A stretch of 6,811 bases of DNA from Oscillospiraceae bacterium. Lineage in GTDB: Bacteria > Bacillota > Clostridia > Oscillospirales > Oscillospiraceae. Both the position numbers and the translations under genes were made by a program. Positions 1 to 5,454 of this stretch are shown piece by piece (position 1 is the first letter of the stretch; each line of letters begins with the position of its first letter). The notes below the pieces were generated by a model. The model saw only the letters and a program-made list of their open reading frames with translations, was not told where the DNA came from and searched no databases. The stretch lies in contig JAITGH010000078.1 in the NCBI GenBank assembly GCA_031280855.1, forward strand, positions 1 through 6,811, given 5' to 3'.

Positions 1-262
1 GAGCCTTCCAGCCCTTCGCCCATCCTTTCGTAAGTCCGTCGACGAGATAGCGCGAGTCGCTGAACAGCGTGACCTCACACGGCTCTGAAAGCGTCTCGAG
101 CGCTCGAATTGCGGCCGTCAATTCCATGCGGTTATTGGTAGTCTTCGGCTCACCGCCGCTTAACTCGTGCTCGGCGGTCTTGTATTGCAGGATCGCGCCC
201 CAACCTCCCGGACCCGGGTTTCCGGAACACGCGCCGTCTGTGTAGATCGTTACTTGTTTCAT
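1..262 (-). CDS. rnhA: Ribonuclease HI, N-terminal 87 residues (runs off the left edge)
   Basis: RNase HI cuts the RNA strand of RNA-DNA hybrids in the cytoplasm, removing R-loops and primer remnants. The translated start shows the family signature [20 protein letters not shown] at residues 6-25. Three of the four catalytic carboxylates are visible: Asp9 in TDG, Glu47 in NNRMEL and Asp69 in SDSRY (E. coli Asp10, Glu48, Asp70). The fourth Asp and the active-site His lie beyond the window. The ATG at 260-262 follows an AGGTGA ribosome site at 265-270, with rather short spacing. The start is 36 bp downstream of the recG stop with no terminator between, so rnhA is probably the last visible gene of the recG operon. 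The truncation is only the window edge. Confidence 0.96.
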   Translation of the reverse strand, partial: MKQVTIYTDGACSGNPGPGGWGAILQYKTAEHELSGGEPKTTNNRMELTAAIRALETLSEPCEVTLFSDSRYLVDGLTKGWAKGWKA

Positions 263-298
263 AGTCACCTATTTGTGTATGTCTAGTATGCAATCGCG

Positions 299-2332
299 TT
301 ACGAGGATCCCACTGCGTCCAGAAGCAAACTAACGCGCTGCTCGAGCGGAGGGAACAGCGCGAGTTTCGCAAGCTCGATGGTGCTTGCGGCGTCTTGTGC
401 CTCGCGCAGGGTCTCAAGGTCGCCTTGTAAGCTGGCGATCTTCAGTTCCGGAAGTCCGTGCTGACGACTTCCAAAGAACTCACCGGGACCGCGAATGCGG
501 AGATCGGCCTCCGCGATCTTGAAGCCGTCGGTGGTTGAGCAGAAGACTTTCAATCGTTCAAGCGTATCCTCATCGCCGCCGCCGACGAACAGTACGCAGT
601 AGCTCTGATGCACGCCGCGCCCGACTCGCCCTCGAAGCTGGTGCAGTTGGCTTAGCCCGAAACGTTCTGCATTCTCTATGACGATCAGCGTCGCGTTCGG
701 AACGTCCATGCCAACTTCCACAACGGTGGTGCTGACGAGTATGTCAATCTCGCCGGATGCGAATGCAGACATTACGGCGTCCTTCTCGGCGGACTTCATG
801 CGCCCGTGAAGAGGGGAAATTCGGTAACTATTGCCAAGTTCGTGCCGTAACGTGTCCGTATAGCTCGTAACGGTCTTAAGTTCAGATGTAAGTTCGTCCT
901 CGATTGCGGAGCAGATTACGTAGACCTGCCGACCCTCGTCCACGAACTTCCGAATGTTCATTAGTACGCGGTCGCGGGCTTGCTCCCCGGTCATCGACGT
1001 TATGATTGACTGTCTGCCCGGCGGCAGTTCATCGATTACCGAAACGTCCAAGTCGCCGTACACGATCATCGCGAGAGTGCGCGGAATCGGAGTTGCGGAC
1101 ATTACGAGCACGTGCGGACGTTCAGGACTCTTCGCGGCGAGCGCTCCGCGCTGCTCGACCCCGAATCGATGCTGCTCATCAACGACGGCGAGTGCGAGCT
1201 TGAAGAACCGCGTATCCTTGCTGATCAGCGCGTGAGTGCCGACGACGAGCCGCGCCTCCCCGGAGCGAAGCAGCGACTTCACCTCTGATTTCTCTTTTGC
1301 GGTCATCCCGCCGCGCAGTAAAACGGGGCGGATCCCGAAGTCTTTGAGCAGCTTCGTAAGCGTGGCGTGGTGCTGTTCCGCGAGGATTTCCGTCGGAGCC
1401 ATGAACGCCGCCTGATACCCCGCGAGGCATACCTTCCGGATCAGCGCGGCGGCGACGAGAGTCTTGCCGCTTCCGACGTCGCCCTGTACGAGGCGATTCA
1501 TCGCTTTCCCGGACGCCATATCCGCGTCCGCATCCGCGATCGCACGCATCTGCGCGGAGGTCGGCTCGAACGGCAGTGACGCGTAGAACTCCGCATAGTC
1601 GCCGGCACCGAGTTTGTACGCTGTGGAGTTCTCATTGCGCTCACGCAGCACTCTAAGTGCGAGCGAGATTGAAAAGAACTCCTCAAATGCGAAGCGTCTG
1701 CGCGCCTCTACAACCTCTTGCAGTTCGCTCGGGAAGTGCAGCGCTCTTAAAGCTACCGCAAGATCCAATAGTTTGAAGTGCTGCCGAACTTCCTCCGGGA
1801 TCGCGTCCTCGATCCCATCGTGGTCGACGCACTCAAGCGCGACTTTAACAAGCTCCGACAGTATCTTCTGCGAGACCGCCGCCGCCGCGCCGTATATCGG
1901 CACGACGCCCCCGACGCGCTCATACTCCGGGTTTGCGAGCGATACAAACTGCCGATCACGCCGCACCTTGCCGTAGAATGTGTACTCTCCGCCCTCGGTG
2001 AACTTGTCCGCCATGTACGGTTGATTGAAGAACGTCACCGTGAACATGCCGGACTCGTCCGCAACCGTGAACCGCACGATGTCCATGCCTCGCCGTATGA
2101 GCTTATGCTCCGGCGAACCCGTAACGATTCCGGAAAGGCAGACGGTATCGCCGTCCTCGGCATCGACAGCCCTCAAGACGGTCGTGCGATCCTCATAACG
2201 CTTCGGGTAGTGGAACAGCGCGTCACGCAACGTGTGAATGCCAAGCTTCGCAAGCCCGGAGGCGCGTTGCCGCGCAATTCCGGGAAGTTCCGTGACAAGT
2301 GTGTTCAGATTGTATGTCGGACGTCTTATCAT
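299..2332 (-). CDS. recG: ATP-dependent DNA helicase RecG
   Basis: RecG is a superfamily 2 double-strand DNA translocase that regresses stalled replication forks, moves branched junctions and removes R-loops. The 677 residues match the usual length (about 680-690). An N-terminal helical region with LPGIARQRASGLAKLGI (16-32) and YPKRYEDRT (42-50) leads into the OB-fold wedge domain (about 60-150). The helicase core shows Walker A GDVGSGKT (284-291), DEQHRFG (385-391), SATPIPRTLA (412-421), TTVVEVGMDVPNAT (535-548) and QLRGRVGRG (565-573). The RecG-specific segment RIRGPGEFFGSRQHG lies at 612-626. No motif is missing. The ATG overlaps the stop of the upstream lipoprotein gene as ATGA (2329-2332). 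Only a distant GAGGG precedes it, so translation is probably coupled to that gene. Confidence 0.98.
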   Translation of the reverse strand: MIRRPTYNLNTLVTELPGIARQRASGLAKLGIHTLRDALFHYPKRYEDRTTVLRAVDAEDGDTVCLSGIVTGSPEHKLIRRGMDIVRFTVADESGMFTVTFFNQPYMADKFTEGGEYTFYGKVRRDRQFVSLANPEYERVGGVVPIYGAAAAVSQKILSELVKVALECVDHDGIEDAIPEEVRQHFKLLDLAVALRALHFPSELQEVVEARRRFAFEEFFSISLALRVLRERNENSTAYKLGAGDYAEFYASLPFEPTSAQMRAIADADADMASGKAMNRLVQGDVGSGKTLVAAALIRKVCLAGYQAAFMAPTEILAEQHHATLTKLLKDFGIRPVLLRGGMTAKEKSEVKSLLRSGEARLVVGTHALISKDTRFFKLALAVVDEQHRFGVEQRGALAAKSPERPHVLVMSATPIPRTLAMIVYGDLDVSVIDELPPGRQSIITSMTGEQARDRVLMNIRKFVDEGRQVYVICSAIEDELTSELKTVTSYTDTLRHELGNSYRISPLHGRMKSAEKDAVMSAFASGEIDILVSTTVVEVGMDVPNATLIVIENAERFGLSQLHQLRGRVGRGVHQSYCVLFVGGGDEDTLERLKVFCSTTDGFKIAEADLRIRGPGEFFGSRQHGLPELKIASLQGDLETLREAQDAASTIELAKLALFPPLEQRVSLLLDAVGSS

Positions 2333-3087
2333 GGTTGTTCGGAACCCTCAAAACTCGAGCTCGGCTCGTCCGGGCGTGCCCATGCGAAGTTCATGCGCAT
2401 CGCGAAAAGTACGTCACGCGTATACGGATAGCGAAGCTCCAGCACTATAATCTTCCGAAGATCCGCCATACCGGGGTACGTATTCACTACGATGGTCGGA
2501 ACCATGGGGATCAGATCCGGGTGAGACTTGCAGAACTCGGTCACGTGGCTAACGATCGCTGACTCGGTAAGCTTAAGCGTTGCAATCTCAAACGTGAGAT
2601 CGCTGTCGAACTCCAATAACATGCGGTCAAGCTCGTCGAGAAGCTCCGCAGTGGTCAGCGACTTGATCTGAGCGATTTCGCCGGGCGTATGCGTATAGTA
2701 TATGCGTATGTCGATCTCGTAGTAGGTTAAGTACTCCTTGATACCGGGCGTGATGTAATCTACGGCGAAGGCGCCGAGCGGAGTCTCATACTTGATGTGG
2801 TTCTGCGCCCTCGCGAAATCGTCCACGACGTTGCCGGAGTAGTTGTTAGTGCGAATCGTCCCGCGGTCAACGTGAGCCGAGACCATGCTTTCAAGCGCAT
2901 CGCGCATTCCGATGTAGTTGCGCACCTCTTGAATGTCAGTCTCCGGAATCGTCACGTAATAGTCCGCAACGTACGGCTCCTCGCTGTAGTACTCGCGGTT
3001 GAACCATACGGAGCACGAGGAAAGAAGCGCAAGCGCGAGCGCCGACGCCGCGACCCTAAATTTGACGATTGATGTGTTCGAAGCCAA
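2329..3087 (-). CDS. Putative lipoprotein of unknown family, coupled to recG
   Basis: I do not recognise a family with certainty. The 252-residue product begins with a lipoprotein signal: Lys9 and Arg11, a hydrophobic stretch 12-22, then lipobox LSSC with Cys25. It should therefore be a lipid-anchored protein on the outer face of the membrane. The mature part is acidic and Tyr-rich (REYYSEEPYVADYYV, 31-45), with helix-like DALESMV and LLDELDRMLLEFDSD segments and a C-terminal ELRYPYTRDVLFAMRM region. The arrangement faintly resembles the region ahead of transglutaminase-like domains in clostridial surface proteins, but no Cys-His-Asp triad is present (weak inference). The start is TTG at 3085-3087, chosen because AAAGGAGGTA (3095-3104) lies 9 nt upstream and the signal peptide begins there. 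It overlaps yitT by 32 bp and recG by 4 bp. Confidence 0.8.
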   Translation of the reverse strand: MASNTSIVKFRVAASALALALLSSCSVWFNREYYSEEPYVADYYVTIPETDIQEVRNYIGMRDALESMVSAHVDRGTIRTNNYSGNVVDDFARAQNHIKYETPLGAFAVDYITPGIKEYLTYYEIDIRIYYTHTPGEIAQIKSLTTAELLDELDRMLLEFDSDLTFEIATLKLTESAIVSHVTEFCKSHPDLIPMVPTIVVNTYPGMADLRKIIVLELRYPYTRDVLFAMRMNFAWARPDEPSSSFEGSEQP

Positions 3088-3913
3088 CCCCGAGTACCTC
3101 CTTTGTCTCGGTCACGATGACGAACGCTTGCGGGTCGATCTGCTTCACGATGTTCTTAAGCTGAATGATCTGACCGCGTTTGATCGCTACCATCAGGATC
3201 GGGCGTTCCTGACCGGAGTACACTCCCCTGCCGTCAAGTTGCGTCGCGCCGCGCTTGAGGCTCTCCGTTATCGCTGACCCGATCGCCTCATACCGCTCGC
3301 TGATCACGTAGACGAGTTTGCCGTAGTTGAAGCCATAAATCATCACATCGATCATATGCGACGATACGACCATCGCCATCGCGGCGTAAAGCGCTCGCTC
3401 ATAATCATTGAAGAGCACTGCGTACGTTCCGACGATAACTACGTTGATAGCAAGCAAGATCTGCCCGATGTTGAAGTCTTGCCGGGCACGGCGTACGAGT
3501 TTGGCGATAATATCGGTTCCGCCGGTCGTAGCTCCGGTTCCGAGCGCGATTCCCATGCCGACGCCGTCGATTGCGCCTCCGGCGATCGACGCAAGCAGCG
3601 TGTCGTGCGTCAGCAACTTCGAATATGGCGTTAACAGATCAATCGAGACAGAGATGAACACCGTCGCAATGAGACTGTCGACCATGAACTTCACGCCCAG
3701 CTTCATGAATCCGGCTGTAAATATCGGTATGTTTAGTATGATTAGCGCAAGCCCGACCGGGAATCCGGTGGCTATGTTCACGATCTGCGAGACCCCGGTT
3801 ACTCCGCCGCTTACCAGATGAGCGGGATACAGGAAAAATGCGAACCCGGCGGCATAGATCGCGGAACCTGCCAGTAGCCTCACGTAGTGCGAAACGTGCC
3901 TCATCATTCTCAT
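3056..3913 (-). CDS. YitT family membrane protein with C-terminal DUF2179 domain
   Basis: This is a polytopic inner-membrane protein of the YitT family (DUF161 plus DUF2179), whose transported substrate or role is not established in general. The 285 residues match the usual length. About five or six hydrophobic segments lie at roughly 11-30, 52-70, 79-96, 106-127, 150-168 and 173-190. Glycine-rich family motifs are LVSGGVTG (33-40) and GTGATTGGTDIIAK (125-138). The soluble C-terminal DUF2179 domain (about 222-280) shows the typical GVYSGQERPILMVAIKRGQ and IDPQAFVIVTETKEVLGVGF patterns. The ATG at 3911-3913 lies seven bases past a -10 box, so it may coincide with the transcription start. ATG codons at positions 3 and 4 are alternatives, and no good ribosome site precedes any of them. 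It is the first gene of the operon leading to recG and rnhA. Confidence 0.93.
   Translation of the reverse strand: MRMMRHVSHYVRLLAGSAIYAAGFAFFLYPAHLVSGGVTGVSQIVNIATGFPVGLALIILNIPIFTAGFMKLGVKFMVDSLIATVFISVSIDLLTPYSKLLTHDTLLASIAGGAIDGVGMGIALGTGATTGGTDIIAKLVRRARQDFNIGQILLAINVVIVGTYAVLFNDYERALYAAMAMVVSSHMIDVMIYGFNYGKLVYVISERYEAIGSAITESLKRGATQLDGRGVYSGQERPILMVAIKRGQIIQLKNIVKQIDPQAFVIVTETKEVLGVGFEHINRQI
3095..3104 (-). promoter_or_regulatory. Ribosome binding site deciding the TTG start of the lipoprotein gene
   Basis: AAAGGAGGTA on the minus strand is a near-perfect anti-16S match, 9 nt before the TTG at 3087 and inside the last codons of yitT. It supports the non-ATG start, and it lets the lipoprotein be translated independently although the genes overlap. 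Confidence 0.8.
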
Positions 3914-3919
3914 ACCACT

Positions 3920-3948
3920 AGTATAACCCGAATCGTTTCAAAAATCAA
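3920..3948 (-). promoter_or_regulatory. Sigma-A-like promoter of the yitT-lipoprotein-recG-rnhA operon
   Basis: On the minus strand, TTGATT (3943-3948) and TATACT (3920-3925) are separated by exactly 17 bp. This is four of six matches at -35 and five of six at -10. The expected start point, about seven bases downstream, falls at 3913, the A of the yitT ATG. No other good promoter is visible in the overlapping genes downstream, so it probably drives the whole cluster. Confidence 0.7.
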
Positions 3949-4124
3949 GCATTGTTTTCGCTTCGGGAAAAGTAGGCGGCAATCGACACCGCGCACGCGT
4001 AACCGAGTACGACGCGGTACGCGTCGCTCCGCTCGCGGTCAAGCCGGATAACGGAACGGTCAACCGCGCATAGCGGCAATAACGCACACGCAAGCAGAGC
4101 GAAGCTCAGCCGCCCTGCTTTGCG
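3945..4124 (-). other. Possible remnant or unannotated small membrane ORF
   Basis: The 254-bp gap between yitT and the DUF3862-like gene has no normal gene, but one minus-strand frame stays open from just after a TGA (4125-4127) to a TGA at 3945-3947. Its 59 codons encode two hydrophobic stretches, LSFALLACALLPLCAV and YRVVLGYACAVSIAAYF, joined by a charged linker RSVIRLDRERSDA. This looks like protein sequence rather than chance. There is no in-frame ATG or GTG ahead of the first hydrophobic stretch. A GTG at 4126-4128 lies one frame off and could be the original start if one base was lost. The stop falls inside the yitT -35 box. It may be a decayed membrane-protein gene or only a GC-rich open frame. 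Confidence 0.22.
4010..4026. repeat. GC-rich perfect inverted repeat in the yitT upstream gap
   Basis: CGACGCG (4010-4016) and CGCGTCG (4020-4026) are perfect inverted copies around a 3-base centre, GTA. Neither side is followed by a T-run, so this is not a typical intrinsic terminator. It lies inside the possible ORF remnant and may simply reflect GC-rich composition. Confidence 0.35.
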
Positions 4125-4125
4125 T

Positions 4126-4143
4126 CACGCGCTTATGCGCACG
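4126..4143 (-). terminator. Weak hairpin after the DUF3862-like lipoprotein gene
   Basis: About 25 bases past the stop codon at 4168-4170, the minus strand reads CGTGCGC, loop ATAA, GCGCGTG. This gives a 7-bp stem with two G-T wobbles. The plus-strand transcript would have two mismatches instead, which favours minus-strand use. There is no T-run, so it may stabilise the 3' end or act with Rho rather than terminate by itself. Confidence 0.3.
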
Positions 4144-4167
4144 CTATTCGCGGTATTGGAGACTGCG

Positions 4168-4650
4168 TTAGCCCGCGGAGTCTGTGGCCGTGGTCTCGCC
4201 TGTGGACTCTGTCGAGGTCGTCGCTCCCGCAGACGGCGACGGCAGATTCGTCTGAGCAGCCGCCAGGTTTGACTTCAGCGGATCCTTCGAGATGAGCTTA
4301 CCATCATCGTTGAAGTTCATCGTAACAGTCTTGCTCATCGGCGCGAATCCGACCCACTGGTACGGGGTCGCGGGTCCGCGCTTCTTTTGAGGTTTACCCT
4401 CACCGCCAACGATCGCCAGCACTTCTTCGTACGACATGCCTTCCGTGATCTGCTCGTACTCTTCGACTGTGATCTCCTCGTCTTTGACCTCGATGGGTGC
4501 GCGGCTGACGAGCGGTCCTGCGCCTGATGCGTCATCGGGGTTACCGATGATGTAAGTGTTCAAGTTCGGCGGAGCGTGGTTAGCGTTACACGCGGCAAAC
4601 GTGCCGATGATAAGTACGGCGAGTACGACGACCGCAATCTTGCGTTTCAT
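4168..4650 (-). CDS. Small lipoprotein with DUF3862-like (SmpA/OmlA-type fold) domain
   Basis: The predicted 160-residue protein has a lipoprotein signal: MKRK, a hydrophobic stretch 5-18, then FAAC with Cys21. The Phe at -3 is slightly unusual for a lipobox. A Pro/Asn/Gly-rich linker (22-58) precedes a compact domain (about 59-125) with ITVEEYEQITEGMSYEEV, IVGGEG (80-85), YQWVGF (97-102) and MNFNDDGKLISKD (111-123). This pattern is typical of DUF3862/SmpA-like extracellular domains of Gram-positive lipoproteins, whose function is mostly unknown. The tail (127-160) is low-complexity Ser/Thr/Ala/Gly/Glu. The ATG at 4648-4650 is chosen because AAGGAGG (4657-4663) lies 6 nt upstream. An in-frame ATG 30 codons earlier would put the promoter inside the gene and is rejected. 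It has its own promoter and follows the HTH-AbrB gene on the same strand. Confidence 0.85.
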   Translation of the reverse strand: MKRKIAVVVLAVLIIGTFAACNANHAPPNLNTYIIGNPDDASGAGPLVSRAPIEVKDEEITVEEYEQITEGMSYEEVLAIVGGEGKPQKKRGPATPYQWVGFAPMSKTVTMNFNDDGKLISKDPLKSNLAAAQTNLPSPSAGATTSTESTGETTATDSAG

Positions 4651-4656
4651 AACTGA

Positions 4657-4663
4657 CCTCCTT
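4657..4663 (-). promoter_or_regulatory. Ribosome binding site deciding the start of the DUF3862-like gene
   Basis: AAGGAGG on the minus strand lies 6 nt before the ATG at 4650. It shows that the gene starts there and not at the in-frame ATG at 4740, which has no ribosome site and lies upstream of the promoter. Confidence 0.85.
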
Positions 4664-4667
4664 GATT

Positions 4668-4688
4668 CGGACTCAATCCAAGAGTCCG
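4668..4688 (-). promoter_or_regulatory. Leader hairpin just upstream of the ribosome site
   Basis: CGGACTC and GAGTCCG form a perfect 7-bp stem with a 7-base loop, TTGGATT. It lies in the predicted 5' leader between the transcription start (about 4693) and the ribosome site, ending 4 nt before AAGGAGG. It may protect the mRNA 5' end or tune translation. No T-run follows, so it is not a terminator. Confidence 0.55.
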
Positions 4689-4689
4689 G

Positions 4690-4740
4690 TTGTGCAATTA
4701 TTATATAACACCCGAACACGTTTGTCAAGTATTTGTGCAA
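4690..4740 (-). promoter_or_regulatory. Consensus promoter of the DUF3862-like gene, flanked by TTGTGCAA repeats
   Basis: On the minus strand, a perfect -35 box TTGACA (4723-4728) and a perfect -10 box TATAAT (4700-4705) are 17 bp apart. The start point is expected near 4693. Two identical 8-mers, TTGTGCAA on the plus strand, lie at 4690-4697 and 4733-4740. One covers the start point and the other sits just behind the -35 box, 43 bp apart or about four helical turns. A promoter this close to consensus probably needs a repressor, so the repeats are candidate operators (inference). Confidence 0.85.
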
Positions 4741-4743
4741 AAT

Positions 4744-5151
4744 TTATTTACTTTTTTGCGCTTTCTCGATTAAGACGCGATTGTTCGCCAAATCCAAGGA
4801 GATCATGACCTTCGTGCCATACTCCCAAGAGAGCGCTCGCCTGAATGCGGCGGGAACCGCGATCTCTCCGATACTGTTGACATGGCGTTCAGCGGTAACG
4901 ACGTAGTCCGTCGGTGTCAGGTTCTCCATCGGGTTGTCCGGAGGATTCTCCCACCACATCGCAGGAACTCCAAGCACCAGTTCAATCTTTTTCGCTACGG
5001 CAGTTGAGGGCATTCCGATACCGGATATCAGCTTCTCAAGCGTCTGACGCGAGACCTCGCTCTCCACCGCAAATGCGCTCTGTGTATAGCCTCTATTCTG
5101 TAGCAATGTAAGAAACCAGTCGCGTCTTTCAAAGTTCTTGCTGTTTGCCAT
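4744..5151 (-). CDS. Transcription regulator: XRE-type HTH fused to an AbrB-type domain
   Basis: The predicted 135-residue cytoplasmic protein appears to hold two DNA-binding modules. Residues 10-65 form an XRE-like helix-turn-helix with GYTQSAFAVESEVSRQTLEKLISG (21-44), followed by KKIELVLGVPAMWWEN. Residues 86-130 match the AbrB/SpoVT/MazE swapped-hairpin fold: RHVNSIGEIAVPAAFRRAL (89-107), then a YGTKVMISLD turn and RVLIEK. AbrB-type factors bind DNA as dimers, so this protein may bind composite sites. The ATG at 5149-5151 is preferred over the in-frame ATG at 5161-5163. GGAGG (5157-5161) lies 5 nt before the former and overlaps the latter, which lacks a ribosome site. It is divergent from noc and 16 bp upstream of the lipoprotein -35 box, so it may control either neighbour or itself. 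Targets are unknown. Confidence 0.82.
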   Translation of the reverse strand: MANSKNFERRDWFLTLLQNRGYTQSAFAVESEVSRQTLEKLISGIGMPSTAVAKKIELVLGVPAMWWENPPDNPMENLTPTDYVVTAERHVNSIGEIAVPAAFRRALSWEYGTKVMISLDLANNRVLIEKAQKSK

Positions 5152-5166
5152 TTCAGCCTCCATGTC

Positions 5167-5194
5167 TTGACGTCATCTCGACAGAATTCGTCAA
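5167..5194 (-). promoter_or_regulatory. Inverted repeat in the HTH-AbrB gene leader
   Basis: TTGACG (5189-5194, minus strand) and CGTCAA (5167-5172) are perfect inverted copies 16 bases apart, ending just upstream of the GGAGG ribosome site. An 8-bp palindrome TGACGTCA (5168-5175) overlaps the second copy. These could be an operator or a weak leader hairpin. The short length leaves chance possible. Confidence 0.3.
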
Positions 5195-5247
5195 ATAGTA
5201 TCATTTTTCGCAGTAATCAGGAAAATTTTTACTTTTTATTGTAGGTA

Positions 5248-5276
5248 ATTGTATCACATTCCATGATAGCTGTCAA
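5248..5276 (-). promoter_or_regulatory. Sigma-A-like promoter of the HTH-AbrB gene
   Basis: On the minus strand, TTGACA (5271-5276, perfect) and TACAAT (5248-5253, five of six) have a 17-bp spacer. The start point is expected near 5241, giving a leader of about 90 nt before the ATG at 5151. A TAGGTAA repeat (5242-5248) touches the -10 box. Confidence 0.8.
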
Positions 5277-5338
5277 GAACGTTTTTTCGGCAATTTTAGG
5301 TAAATCCCGGCGTTCGAATCCCTATATTACGTACTTTC

Positions 5339-5365
5339 TTGACATCGGCTGATACACGGTATACA
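5339..5365 (+). promoter_or_regulatory. Candidate upstream promoter for noc
   Basis: TTGACA (5339-5344, perfect) is followed by TATACA (5360-5365, four of six) after a short 15-bp spacer. Inverted 7-mers ATTACGT (5326-5332) and ACGTAAT (5373-5379) flank the pair and could be an operator. The short spacer makes this promoter uncertain. Its transcript would have a leader of about 80 nt. Confidence 0.4.
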
Positions 5366-5427
5366 CCTCGAGACGTAATTTTTTATGCATCTCCGACATA
5401 CTTCTCTCTTTTCTTCACCATATATCG

Positions 5428-5436
5428 TGCTATAAT
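5428..5436 (+). promoter_or_regulatory. Candidate extended -10 promoter close to noc
   Basis: TGCTATAAT carries a perfect TATAAT box with the TGn extension that can replace a -35 element, and no good -35 box is present. The start point would fall near 5442-5444, leaving only about 12 nt of leader that just includes the AGAGGTG ribosome site. Confidence 0.5.
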
Positions 5437-5440
5437 CAAC

Positions 5441-5448
5441 GAGAGGTG
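5441..5448 (+). promoter_or_regulatory. Ribosome binding site deciding the noc start
   Basis: GAGAGGTG lies 6 nt before the ATG at 5455. An in-frame GTG at 5446-5448 is part of this ribosome site and so is unlikely to be the start. Confidence 0.8.
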
Positions 5449-5454
5449 ATAAAA

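Larger units (their letters stand above)
5152..5454. other. AT-rich divergent intergenic region between the HTH-AbrB gene and noc
   Basis: This 303-bp stretch encodes no supportable gene. It holds a strong minus-strand promoter for the HTH-AbrB gene and two candidate plus-strand promoters for noc. It also has several short repeats: TAGGTAA at 5242-5248 and 5297-5303, ATTACGT/ACGTAAT inverted copies at 5326-5332 and 5373-5379, and ATACAC at 5352-5357 and 5361-5366. It is clearly richer in A and T than the flanking genes. Confidence 0.7.

Noticed and set aside
1778..2431. A 217-codon open frame on the plus strand opposite recG and the lipoprotein gene
   Set aside because: It lies fully antisense to a gene with all RecG motifs, has no recognisable domain or ribosome site, and such frames are common shadows in GC-rich coding DNA.
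4651..4740. A 30-codon N-terminal extension of the DUF3862-like lipoprotein
   Set aside because: It would cover the consensus promoter, the start point and the ribosome site. It also has no ribosome site of its own, and the signal peptide begins at the ATG at 4650.
5302..5317. A TCCCGG core near noc as a possible Noc binding site
   Set aside because: Only about half of the 14-bp NBS consensus matches and the flanking arms do not fit. I found no full NBS or parS in the window.
5309..5323. GTTCGAATCCC resembling a tRNA T-loop or a tRNA-end attachment site
   Set aside because: The bases before it do not form a T-stem, no other tRNA arm is present, and there is no integrase gene or second copy of the sequence.
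5385..5435. A 16-codon ATG frame upstream of noc as a leader peptide
   Set aside because: It has no ribosome site, no regulatory codon run and no following attenuator. It also overlaps the extended -10 box.
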